Positions 34,200-42,700 of a stretch of DNA of 64,000 nt are shown one piece after another. A program made the translations under genes and the position numbers. Origin of the DNA: an uncultured Selenomonadales bacterium (GTDB lineage: Bacteria; Bacillota; Negativicutes; Selenomonadales; Selenomonadaceae). Where the stretch lies: positions 1 to 64,000 of the forward strand of contig CAMZHX010000012.1 in the NCBI GenBank assembly GCA_947307055.1. The letters are read 5' to 3'. The first letter of the stretch is position 1, and the number at the start of each line of letters is the position of its first letter. Below the pieces are notes generated by a model. That model was not told where the DNA came from. It saw only the letters and a list, made by a program, of their open reading frames with translations, and did no database searches.

Positions 34200-34973
34200 A
34201 TGAGACAATTTATAGTTGACGCCTTCACGGAGAAAATTTTCAGCGGCAATCCTGCGGCGGTCTGCGTCGTAGAAAATTTTCCGCCCGAAGATTTGATGCT
34301 GAACATTGCCCGCGAAAATAATTTGTCCGAGACGGCATTTGTTGCTAAGGAAGAGAATTTTTATCGGCTCAGATGGTTCACGCCCGCCGCAGAAGTTGAT
34401 TTTTGCGGACATGCCACGCTCGCGACTGCCTTTGTTATTTTGACGCAGATTGAAAAAAATTTGTCGGTCGTAGAGTTCGAGACTTTGAGCGGCAAGTTTA
34501 CGGTTGAGCGCAAAGGAAATCTTTTCGAGATGAATTTTCCGGCATACGCGCCGAAAAAAATCCCAGTGACCAAAGATATGCAAGACGCTATCAACGCGAA
34601 AATTTTGGCGGCTTACATCGACCGCGATTTACTTATGGTGTTGGAATCGGCGGAGGCGGTTGAAAAGCTCGCGCCCGACTTCGATAAATTACAAAATCTT
34701 GAAGGTTTGATTCAAGCTGTGACTGCCGCCGATAAAAATTTCGATTGTGTGTCGCGAGTATTCGCGCCGAAATTAAAAATCGCTGAAGACCCTGTGACCG
34801 GCTCGACGCATTGCCTGATTGCGCCTTACTGGTCGGAGCGGCTCGGCAAGAAAAATATTATTGCTCGTCAAGCATCGGAACGCAGCGGGATTTTACAATG
34901 CGAGGTTTTAGGCGAGCGCGTTAAAATTTCTGGGAGCGCGGTTTTGTTCGCCGTCTCCGATTTGAAAGTTTAA
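34200..34973 (+). CDS. PhzF-family isomerase/epimerase-like protein
   Basis: 257 residues with the two-lobed diaminopimelate-epimerase-like fold of the PhzF family: VDAFTEKIFSGNPAAVCVVE, ARENNLSETAFV with the catalytic Glu, FCGHATLATAFV, and EDPVTGSTHCLIAPYW. Most family members have no assigned substrate; here it is transcribed between hemZ (3 bases) and hisS (14 bases). Phenazine synthesis is not implied. The GGGGGAGGAG ribosome site is strong. Confidence 0.9.
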   Translation: MRQFIVDAFTEKIFSGNPAAVCVVENFPPEDLMLNIARENNLSETAFVAKEENFYRLRWFTPAAEVDFCGHATLATAFVILTQIEKNLSVVEFETLSGKFTVERKGNLFEMNFPAYAPKKIPVTKDMQDAINAKILAAYIDRDLLMVLESAEAVEKLAPDFDKLQNLEGLIQAVTAADKNFDCVSRVFAPKLKIAEDPVTGSTHCLIAPYWSERLGKKNIIARQASERSGILQCEVLGERVKISGSAVLFAVSDLKV

Positions 34974-34987
34974 GGAGGGTTAAAATT

Positions 34988-36244
34988 TTGCTGACGAATG
35001 CGCCGAGAGGCACTAAAGACATTTTGCCGGGACAAGTTGACGCTTGGCTTTGGCTTGAAAATAAAATTCGGGAGCTGTGCAAAGTTTACGGCTACGAGGA
35101 GATAAGGACGCCGACTTTCGAGCACACGGAATTATTTCAGCGCGGCATAGGCGAGGGCACGGACGTCGTCGAAAAGGAAATGTACACGTTCACCGACAGA
35201 GGCGACCGCTCGATAACGTTGCGCCCCGAAAATACCGCGTCGGTCGTGCGCGCCTACCTGCAGAATAAACTTTACGCTAACGCCGGACTTGTGAAGCTTT
35301 TCTATATCGGCTCGATGTTTCGCTATGACAGACCGCAGGCAGGGCGGCTCCGCGAATTTCATCAATTTGGCGTGGAGGCTCTGGGCGAAAAAAATCCCGC
35401 CGTCGACGCCGAAATAATTTTGTTGGCTTGGGAGTTTCTTAAAAGTTTGGGACTCGCTGATTTGAAGTTGAAAATTAACACGGTCGGCTGTCCTGCATGT
35501 CGCCCTGTCTACAAAAAGAAACTCACCGAATATTTTACTGAGAACGTCGACGAACTTTGCGGGGATTGTCGGCGACGGCTGGAGAAAAATCCGTTGCGCA
35601 TTCTCGATTGCAAAGTTGACGGCTTGAAAGAATTCATGGAGGACGCGCCCAAGATTGAAACTTGTTTGTGTGACGAGTGCCGCGAACATTTCAACGCCGT
35701 TAAAAATTTCTTGACGGCGGCGTGCATTCCCTTTGAAATTGATAGCCGACTGGTTCGCGGGCTCGACTACTACACCAAGACCGCGTTTGAAATTCAATAT
35801 CCGCCGCTGGGTGCTCAATCGGCGGTGGCGGGTGGCGGTCGCTACGACGGCTTGATTAAAGAAATCGGCGGCGATGATACTCCAGCAGTCGGATTTGCGG
35901 CGGGGCTCGAAAGAATTTTGCTCGCGCTCGAACTCCAAAGACTTTTGCCCGAACAAAATAAACAAATCGCCGCGTTCATAGTCGCGAGCGGCGCGGCGGC
36001 TGAAACTTACGCCTTCAAACTCATGACCGATTTGCGGCGGGAAAATATTTCGGCGGCTATGGACTTCGCTAGAAAAAGTATGAAAGCTCAAATGAAAGCG
36101 GCGGCAAAGTCTGGCGCAAAATTCGCGCTGATTATCGGCGAGGACGAAGTCGCAAGCTCGACCGTCACAGTAAAAAATTTGGAGACCTCCGCGCAGGTCA
36201 AAATTCCTGTGCAAGAAGTCTCCGCCAAAATTATTTCCCAGTGA
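34988..36244 (+). CDS. hisS: histidyl-tRNA synthetase
   Basis: 418 residues, class II synthetase, cytosolic. Motif 1 region PRGTKDILPG and YEEIRTPTFEHTELF; motif 2 FRYDRPQAGRLREFHQFGVE; the His-binding signature RGLDYYTKTAFE; motif 3 AVGFAAGLERILLALE; then the anticodon-binding domain. Start is TTG at 34988 after AAGGAGGG. No T-box leader fits in the 14-base gap from the PhzF-like gene. Its end overlaps the convergent lipase-like gene by 14 bases. Confidence 0.96.
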   Translation: MLTNAPRGTKDILPGQVDAWLWLENKIRELCKVYGYEEIRTPTFEHTELFQRGIGEGTDVVEKEMYTFTDRGDRSITLRPENTASVVRAYLQNKLYANAGLVKLFYIGSMFRYDRPQAGRLREFHQFGVEALGEKNPAVDAEIILLAWEFLKSLGLADLKLKINTVGCPACRPVYKKKLTEYFTENVDELCGDCRRRLEKNPLRILDCKVDGLKEFMEDAPKIETCLCDECREHFNAVKNFLTAACIPFEIDSRLVRGLDYYTKTAFEIQYPPLGAQSAVAGGGRYDGLIKEIGGDDTPAVGFAAGLERILLALELQRLLPEQNKQIAAFIVASGAAAETYAFKLMTDLRRENISAAMDFARKSMKAQMKAAAKSGAKFALIIGEDEVASSTVTVKNLETSAQVKIPVQEVSAKIISQ

Positions 36245-37505
36245 AAAATGCTTTTAATCGTTCGTTCAAAGTTTCTTGAGCGGCAAGCGCGGCCTCAAAA
36301 ATCGTCAAGTCTTTTGTCGTGGAGCCCGATGTTTGCATAGAAATCGGGAAGCCGTTCTTGTCCAAAATAATTTCTTCCAACGTGACTTGCCTATCACCCA
36401 ACGGCGCGTCGCGAATTTTTTTTGCCTTGAGCACGCGAATCAAAACGTAATCGCAACCCAAACTCTTAGCAACGTCGACGAACTCGCCAAAGTCCTCGTC
36501 AAAAATATTTTTCTCCTTAACGTCAAGGCTCAATGTCTCGTCGAGAATCAGATTGCTGAAATGATTCGTCAAGCTGTCGTTTAGCGCGTTCAGAATCAAA
36601 TCTTTGTCCGACTTGTGAAAACTGCCTTTAACTAGTTGAATCGGCGCGGCGTAAATCGACGCGGAAATTTTATCGGTCGATTCGTGCTTGAAAGTGCCGC
36701 CCGCCTTGTAGTAGTCGCGGATTGCGCAATCGAGGTAGACCGCCATTTTATGTTCAAAGTGGTCGCTCGTGACGCTCTGCTGATATTCCAAAGCCTCGCC
36801 GAATTGAACATAGCCCAAAATGCGCAGAGATTTTTTAAGCAAGTCGCCTTTCATGACCACGCGCGTTAAGTCGATTTTGTCAGCGTAATTTTTGGCGAAC
36901 TCACGACTTCCGACAGCCATCGCGCCGAAACTTATGACCTTGAGTCGATTTTTCGTGACGCCCATATCAGCCAACCGGAAAGCCGCAATCGTCGCGACCG
37001 AACCGCCTAAGCTGTGCCCCGTCAAGTAAAGCGTCTCGTTGGGATTTTGCTTTAGGGAAGTCGTCAAGCGTTCGGCAAGACCGTCGCTCAAAACTACGTC
37101 GGCATAATCGCGAAAGCCTCTGTGCACGAAAATTTTATCTCCGAAATCTTCATCATCGTAGCCGAGCGGCACAGATTTTTTATCCAGAGTGACCCGCCCG
37201 ATTCGGAAATCAATCTCGAAATCTTTAATGGTTTCGGTGCCGGCTATCGCCAAAATTTTCACGTCGCCTTTGCTCACGAGGTAGGCTTTGGCGTTGGCGC
37301 GATTATTCTTGCGCGAGATTTTTTCAATCACCCAGCCGCGAGACGTAAGAGCCGAGCGCATAAGATAGCTTTCGTCGTCGCTGTAGGCTCCCATTGAACA
37401 AATCGCGCAAACCAATCTTATTTCCGCCGCGTCGAGATCGTCACTTGCCGCCGCAGAGTTCGCCAGCGTCATCAAGAAAATCAGCGCGGCTAAAAATCTT
37501 TTCAT
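36231..37505 (-). CDS. exported class 3 lipase-like protein
   Basis: 424 residues with a signal peptide (about 1-20, cleaved after SAAA). Residues about 30-240 form an alpha/beta hydrolase of the fungal lipase class 3 type: the AIAGTETIKDF oxyanion region, HRGFRDYADVVL, and nucleophile Ser165 in LTGHSLGGSVATIAAF. The following about 170 residues are not recognised and may be a substrate or wall-binding domain. The true substrate (lipid, ester or peptide) is unknown. The start overlaps the upstream C_GCAxxG_C_C gene by 4 bases. Confidence 0.82.
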   Translation of the reverse strand: MKRFLAALIFLMTLANSAAASDDLDAAEIRLVCAICSMGAYSDDESYLMRSALTSRGWVIEKISRKNNRANAKAYLVSKGDVKILAIAGTETIKDFEIDFRIGRVTLDKKSVPLGYDDEDFGDKIFVHRGFRDYADVVLSDGLAERLTTSLKQNPNETLYLTGHSLGGSVATIAAFRLADMGVTKNRLKVISFGAMAVGSREFAKNYADKIDLTRVVMKGDLLKKSLRILGYVQFGEALEYQQSVTSDHFEHKMAVYLDCAIRDYYKAGGTFKHESTDKISASIYAAPIQLVKGSFHKSDKDLILNALNDSLTNHFSNLILDETLSLDVKEKNIFDEDFGEFVDVAKSLGCDYVLIRVLKAKKIRDAPLGDRQVTLEEIILDKNGFPISMQTSGSTTKDLTIFEAALAAQETLNERLKAFFTGK

Positions 37506-37909
37506 TTAATCAACTGCTCCTCCGCGATTTCGACGCCGTGTTTAATGCAATCGGGGCAGGAACAAATCATCTTGCCGGTGTCGACGCCTTTAAGCTCGCG
37601 GCAAATTATCGCGCCGGACTTATCGCGAAAACTCGTCAGCATAGCTTTAGAAATTTTCATCGTCGCGCCCTTCGACTTGGGCGATTCCAAATTGCCGGAA
37701 CTATTCTTCAAACCCGCGATAAGCAAAGCCCCCGTCAACGCGCCGCACACGCCGTCCATATTGCCCATTCCGAAACCGAACCCTTCCGTCGCCTTGAATA
37801 AAATTTCTTTGGGCACGTCGACCAAATCCGCGCAGGCGACCGCTACCGATTGCGAACAGCTATAACCTTTGCGGTGCAGTTCGTCCGCCAATTTAATTCT
37901 CTCGCTCAT
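37502..37909 (-). CDS. C_GCAxxG_C_C family protein
   Basis: 135 residues from the ATG at 37909. Spaced cysteines follow the family pattern: GYSCSQSVAVA, GVCGALTGALLIAG, ICRELKG and CSCPDCIKHG. The family is common in anaerobes and is suspected to bind a metal or iron-sulfur cofactor; no reaction is firmly known. The start five codons upstream is less likely given the ribosome site GGGAGTGG. A TATAAT lies about 40 bases upstream with no clear -35. Confidence 0.85.
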   Translation of the reverse strand: MSERIKLADELHRKGYSCSQSVAVACADLVDVPKEILFKATEGFGFGMGNMDGVCGALTGALLIAGLKNSSGNLESPKSKGATMKISKAMLTSFRDKSGAIICRELKGVDTGKMICSCPDCIKHGVEIAEEQLIK

Positions 37910-37947
37910 GTTAACCACTCCCATATTTCAAGAATTGATTTGAGGGG

Positions 37948-37953
37948 ATTATA
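37948..37953 (-). promoter_or_regulatory. candidate -10 box before the C_GCAxxG_C_C gene
   Basis: Minus strand TATAAT with no recognisable -35 at 16-18 bases. Tentative. Confidence 0.35.
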
Positions 37954-38008
37954 ACACAAAAAATTCATTGCATAGAGTTTTGAATGTCGAAGTAGCGGAG
38001 AAAAATTT

Positions 38009-38659
38009 TTAACCGATATTGACGGCGTGAACGATTTTATAACCGCGTTGTTGGAGGATATTTTTTACTTCGTCTGAGGCGTCATGTTCATCAAGGCGCA
38101 CGACGAGTTCATAGCGGTTATCATTTTGCTTGCAAGTTATGAAGCTGTCGATATTAATGCCTTTATCGGCGAAAATTTTAGTGATGTCAGCCATAACGCC
38201 GACTTTGTTATCGACTTCGAGAGTCAAGCGGGTTTTACCGCCGCCGGGTAGCCCCATAACCTCAATAAACGTTTTAAGAATATCGGTTGCGGTGATGATA
38301 CCGACGAGCGCGCCGACATCAGAGATAACGGGCAAGCCGCCGACTTTATTTTGATACATGATAAGGGCGGCTTCTTCGACGGTTGCGCCTTCGTTTACGG
38401 TGATAACTTTGTCGTGCATTATGTCTTTGACGGAAATTTTATCGAGAAGGGAGCGAATCTCGAATTTTGAAAGAGTAGTGGCGGGGCTGGGCGCGACGCG
38501 CATAATATCGCGGTCGCTGAAGTATCCGACGAGTTTTCCGCCGTCTACGACGAGCATTCTATGGAATTTATGTTTTTTCATGAGCCTATCGGCCTGTTGA
38601 ATGGTTGCATCGCTTGTCACGGACACGGGGTGCTTAGTCATTCTTGCTGCAACGAACAT
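38009..38659 (-). CDS. CBS-pair and ACT domain protein (AcuB-like)
   Basis: 216 residues from the ATG at 38659, 7 bases after GGAGG; the ATG two codons earlier sits against the ribosome site. Two CBS motifs (about 1-65, with VVDGGKLVGYFSDRDIM, and about 75-135, with KVGGLPVISDVGALVGIITATDIL) form a Bateman module that usually binds AMP, ATP or SAM. An ACT domain follows (about 142-216: LTLEVDNKVGVMADITKIFADKGINI), a fold that often binds amino acids. It ends the liv-led transcription unit, so sensing branched-chain amino acids is a possibility. No enzymatic domain is present. Confidence 0.88.
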   Translation of the reverse strand: MFVAARMTKHPVSVTSDATIQQADRLMKKHKFHRMLVVDGGKLVGYFSDRDIMRVAPSPATTLSKFEIRSLLDKISVKDIMHDKVITVNEGATVEEAALIMYQNKVGGLPVISDVGALVGIITATDILKTFIEVMGLPGGGKTRLTLEVDNKVGVMADITKIFADKGINIDSFITCKQNDNRYELVVRLDEHDASDEVKNILQQRGYKIVHAVNIG

Positions 38660-38671
38660 TTTCATTCCTCC

Positions 38672-39700
38672 TTACTTAAAAATGGTTTGAACTTCTTCCG
38701 GAGTGAGTGTTGAGAGGTGCGCAAGCTTATTTCTGGCGTCGCGATAGATTTTTAAGTTTTCCCAATCATTTTGAGGGAGATTTTGTCCGCCGAGCATAGA
38801 ATATAGGTCGCCGAGCTCTGCTTCATCGGGATTTAGGATATTTTTGCCGGAATTCATTTCAAAAGGCAAAAGTTTTTCGATTAGAGGCTGATATTTTTTG
38901 ACAAAATCGCGGCGGAAAATTTCTAGGAGTGGGAAAATCAATTTAAGTTGTGTCGTCCAGATAGCGCGGTCGATTTCTTCGCGAGATTTATTTTCTAGGA
39001 ACTTTTGCGGGTTTTTGAGGAAATCTGCGCCGCATTTTATACATTCCGCGCCTTTTTCTACGTCTAAACCGGTAGTATTTGAAACTAATTCGGCGAGATA
39101 GCGTTTTAAGAACTTATCGCCCTTGCCGAACTCGGCCGCGATAAAAATATTGAACGCGTAGCAGTCGTAATCGCTGATTTCGTCGGCGCAGTAGAAAATT
39201 TCAACGTCAGTTCTGCCCGTCGAGGCAAAATCGTCGTCAGTTTCGAGTAAAAATATCCCTTTAGAGCGTCCGCGCAGGAATTTATGATAATCGGCGATGA
39301 AATTGAACCAAATTTGAGCTTGAGTTGTTGAGGCGTCGCGAATCCACAGGCAAATATCGTTTAAAGTGATGTCGTCGCGTTCAGCGAGGAATTTAACGTG
39401 AGCATTTTGCCCAAAGGGAATGAATTCGGACTTAATATCGTCGCTGCAAAAGTTTTCAAAGACAAAAGTTGCGGGTTCGGGCGAAATATCAGCCGCGTTG
39501 ACCTCGTGAACGGCTTTAATGCCGCCGAAATTTTTATTTAAGAACTCGTGGAGGATTTCGCGCATATCTTCGAGCCAAGGCGTTTCTTTCGACAGACAAA
39601 TCACGGAACTTTTGCCACTTGCGAGGGCGTTAGCGACTTTATCTAAAAATTTTCTTGCGCCGGTAATTTGACGCCACCAAATTTCGCTAGTTTCAATCAT
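38672..39700 (-). CDS. uncharacterised ATPase partner with HEPN-like Rx4H motif
   Basis: 342 residues, not recognised. It opens SEIWWRQITGARKFLDKVAN, then GKSSVICLSKETPWLEDM, which has the shape of a first strand and turn but is not a full P-loop. An alpha/beta half (1-190) is followed by an all-helical half (about 200-342). Near the C-terminus DARNKLAHL gives R323-x4-H328, the spacing of HEPN ribonuclease motifs (R-x4-6-H), within a helical region as HEPN would need. It begins 3 bases after the ATPase stop (TAA, AAA, ATG), and its ribosome site lies in the ATPase end, so the two are made together. A toxin or RNase effector is one hypothesis; an adaptor is another. Confidence 0.6.
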   Translation of the reverse strand: MIETSEIWWRQITGARKFLDKVANALASGKSSVICLSKETPWLEDMREILHEFLNKNFGGIKAVHEVNAADISPEPATFVFENFCSDDIKSEFIPFGQNAHVKFLAERDDITLNDICLWIRDASTTQAQIWFNFIADYHKFLRGRSKGIFLLETDDDFASTGRTDVEIFYCADEISDYDCYAFNIFIAAEFGKGDKFLKRYLAELVSNTTGLDVEKGAECIKCGADFLKNPQKFLENKSREEIDRAIWTTQLKLIFPLLEIFRRDFVKKYQPLIEKLLPFEMNSGKNILNPDEAELGDLYSMLGGQNLPQNDWENLKIYRDARNKLAHLSTLTPEEVQTIFK

Positions 39701-39703
39701 TTT

Positions 39704-42700
39704 TTAAGTCCTCGAAAAATCCGACATTATTTCCGCTTCGATTTCGTCGCTAGTGCCCATCATGTTGAGAAATCTTTGACGAACGAAGAGATATTTGCCC
39801 TTAGCGACTTCGCGCAGGATATTTAGTTCGCAAAGTTCCTTCAAAAGTGCTTCGACCTGCTCAGAATTTTGCGGAATGAGTTCCTCAATCCCGAATTCCT
39901 CAGCGGTATCGAGAATATCTTTAGCGGAGTAACCTTCGATGCTGTCGTCGTTGTGATAACGCCACGCCATCAAATGCGCAATGACATAATAAAATTTATC
40001 GTCGCCCAAGCGGAGCGTCATATTGATTTTGTTTTTGATTTCCTCGTTGAAAGATTCTTCGCCGAGCACGCTTTGAATATGCCCTTCCTTAATTTCGTAA
40101 ATGGGCGAATTAGTTTCCTTGTAGGAGGCGTAATCGGATTTGGAGAGAGCCTCAATCAGTCGGGCGCAGTAAAGTTGAATCAAGCCCGGAAAATAATTTG
40201 TCGTTTCGAGAATCATCATCGCGAGGGAATCGGCATTTTCATTGTCGGAAAAATAAAGTCCGAGACAGCGGAGCGGTTCTTTAAGAAGTCTGGTAGCGTC
40301 TTCCAAGTCGAAGGGCTTAACGACGAGCGACGGCAATTTAGAAATCTGATTGTTATTGCCGAGAGCCTCATCTCTGTAGAATCGGACGACATCGCGCAAG
40401 CCCGCCATAACGAATTTGAAGCGGCTACCGTTATGGAGTTGGTTTTGAATGTCGATGAGTTCGAGGACGGGCTTAAAATCAATGTCGCGGCAATCTTTGA
40501 TAAAGTCGTCGGCCTCGTCGAGCGCGAGCATAAAGTGCGGGATTTTATAGGGCGTGTCACTTGCGAGGCGTTTTTTGATAGCGGCGGCGAGTTTCGTCCA
40601 ATCGTAGGTATCGGCAAAAGTTTCGTCGAAGAATTCATCTGCGCGGAGGGCCTGACTAATTTTGAGTGCGGCGGCGGCGCAGTTGCATTTGTCGAGGCTG
40701 ACGAGGATAGCGCGGTCGTTATTTTCGTTGCGGTCGAGACTAGCGCAAGCCATTTTAAGGAGCGCGGTTTTGCCGAGTTGACGCCCGCCGTAAACGATAT
40801 TAACGTCGTCGAAATCGAGGATACGGCGCATTTCCTTTTCGCGCCCCATGAAAATTTCGGGCGGAATCGGGACGTTGGGATTAAAGACGTAAGGTTGGCA
40901 CGCGGCGAACGGCATAATCAGCGACATCAAAATTTTGTTAATCTGCATGTCGTCATAATTCTTGACGAGGTACATCATCAAAACCCTATCGACGACCGCG
41001 AAAATTTTCGTGATGCCCGATTCGGCCTTTATCTTGCGAGCGAGACTGCGACGGGTCGGCAATTCAAGCGCGTAATCGAGAAGTACCAACGTATTTTCAG
41101 CGTTGCCAATCTCTTTGAAGCGCGCGATAAGCCCTTCAGCGTTGTAAGTACCGAAAATGCACGTGACGCGGAAGCCGTAAATTTCAGCATTGGAGCCGAA
41201 CGCGGCTATGGGGTGATTGTAGTTGGAAGTTTGGACGTTGCGCGGCGCAATGAGTTTGACTTTGTAATTTATAGCGTTTTTGCTAATCGCGCCGGTTTTG
41301 CTGACGCTCTCGACCTTGAAACCGAGCGTGTTGAGGAGTTTAGCGAGCCTATCTTCGCCGACGTCGCCATTTTGCGGAAAGCCGTTAGGAATCCAGTTGT
41401 CGACCAGAATTTCGCCGCCCTTGATAGCTTTAGAGGTTGCGGCTTTGGAAAACTTCTGATTCTTGCCGACCAGATTTTTAAATGACTCGCCGCTTTTGCG
41501 CACGCGATTATAATAAATTTCGTAATCTTCCAGGAAGTGCTGAAGATGCGTTTGCCCTTCAGACGATTCTGGCTCGTCATAGAGTTTGCCCTCGCCGAGA
41601 CGATTTATTAAACCTTGCGCAACCGTGTAATTTCTGCGGTCAATCATTTTCTGAATCTGCGCGACGGTATTTTTCAACGCGGGCGAGTCTTCATCTTCGT
41701 CGGTTTTGCGGCAGTAGTTTTTAATCCCGCGCTCCAAATTTTTCTCTACCAATTCGGCATACTTTGCGGCGTCCTCTTTGGTCTTATTTTCCCAATAATT
41801 TTTGACGCGGAAGAACACGCCAATATTATCATTGCCCTGCGCGAACTCAAAGCAACGGTCGATGAGTTTCAGAATTTTTTCTTTGGAGTTTTCGGGCGCG
41901 TTGTCGAATTGTCCGTAACTTTGCGCGAGTTCAAGGAAGCCAAAAAATTTTTTCTTATCGTTGAGGGCGATACGTTTAGCGGCGTCGGCACTTTCGCGCA
42001 ACTTATATTTATTTTTAGTTATGATAGATTCCTCGCCGATGTCCTCAAGGTAATCGTCGATGAGTTTAGCCGAGCCGAAGTCCCAACCTTTTTTCTCGAA
42101 GATGATTTCCATACGTTCGGCGAAAGTAGGCAAATCTGCGCGGGAATGCGTAACGATTCTGCCGGCAATGGAATTATTTGTGCCGTCGAGCGTATTGAAA
42201 TTGAAGTTCGGGAAATAATTTTCGTCCAAAAGAACTTTATCGCCGCGAAGAAAATCTATGTAGAAATATTTATACTGTTCGGGCTTGAAGTTCCCTTCCA
42301 ACTTGTCAGCAATTTCCTGCAAAGTTTCATGCAAGACGGCGGCGGCAGGAATTTTTTTGCCTGTCAAAATCGCTTGAGCCTTCTTGATATTGTCGATTAA
42401 ATTTTTGCGAATCCTCTTGTATTCCTCCGAGCCGATGTCCGATTTCAACGGCGCGCTCTCCTCAAAGCAACTCACGCGCTCGCAAAGAATTTCAATCGCC
42501 CTCTTGAGCAAAGTATTTACGTGATTGCGGAGCTCGCCGACCAGCGACATATTTTTTTTGCGGCGAATATTTTTGCCGGCCTGTTCCCACGCGTCGTCGA
42601 TAATCGTATCGAATTTGAACTTGTCGATATTCTCGACGTTCAAGCTGATATCGTCGTCGCGCATGTATTCTTCCTGCAGATAATTCTTCAAGTTATGCAG

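Noticed and set aside
34974-34987. T-box leader for hisS
   Set aside because: Only 14 bases separate the PhzF-like gene and hisS, so no T-box can fit.
35132-36214. 360-codon minus-strand frame opposite hisS
   Set aside because: Shadow of hisS; composition is typical of a reversed coding frame, and there is no start signal.
39869-41485. Long plus-strand open frame (538 codons) opposite the giant ATPase gene
   Set aside because: It is the antisense image of a long, codon-biased gene. It has no ribosome site or domain, and the reverse frame has clear P-loop motifs.
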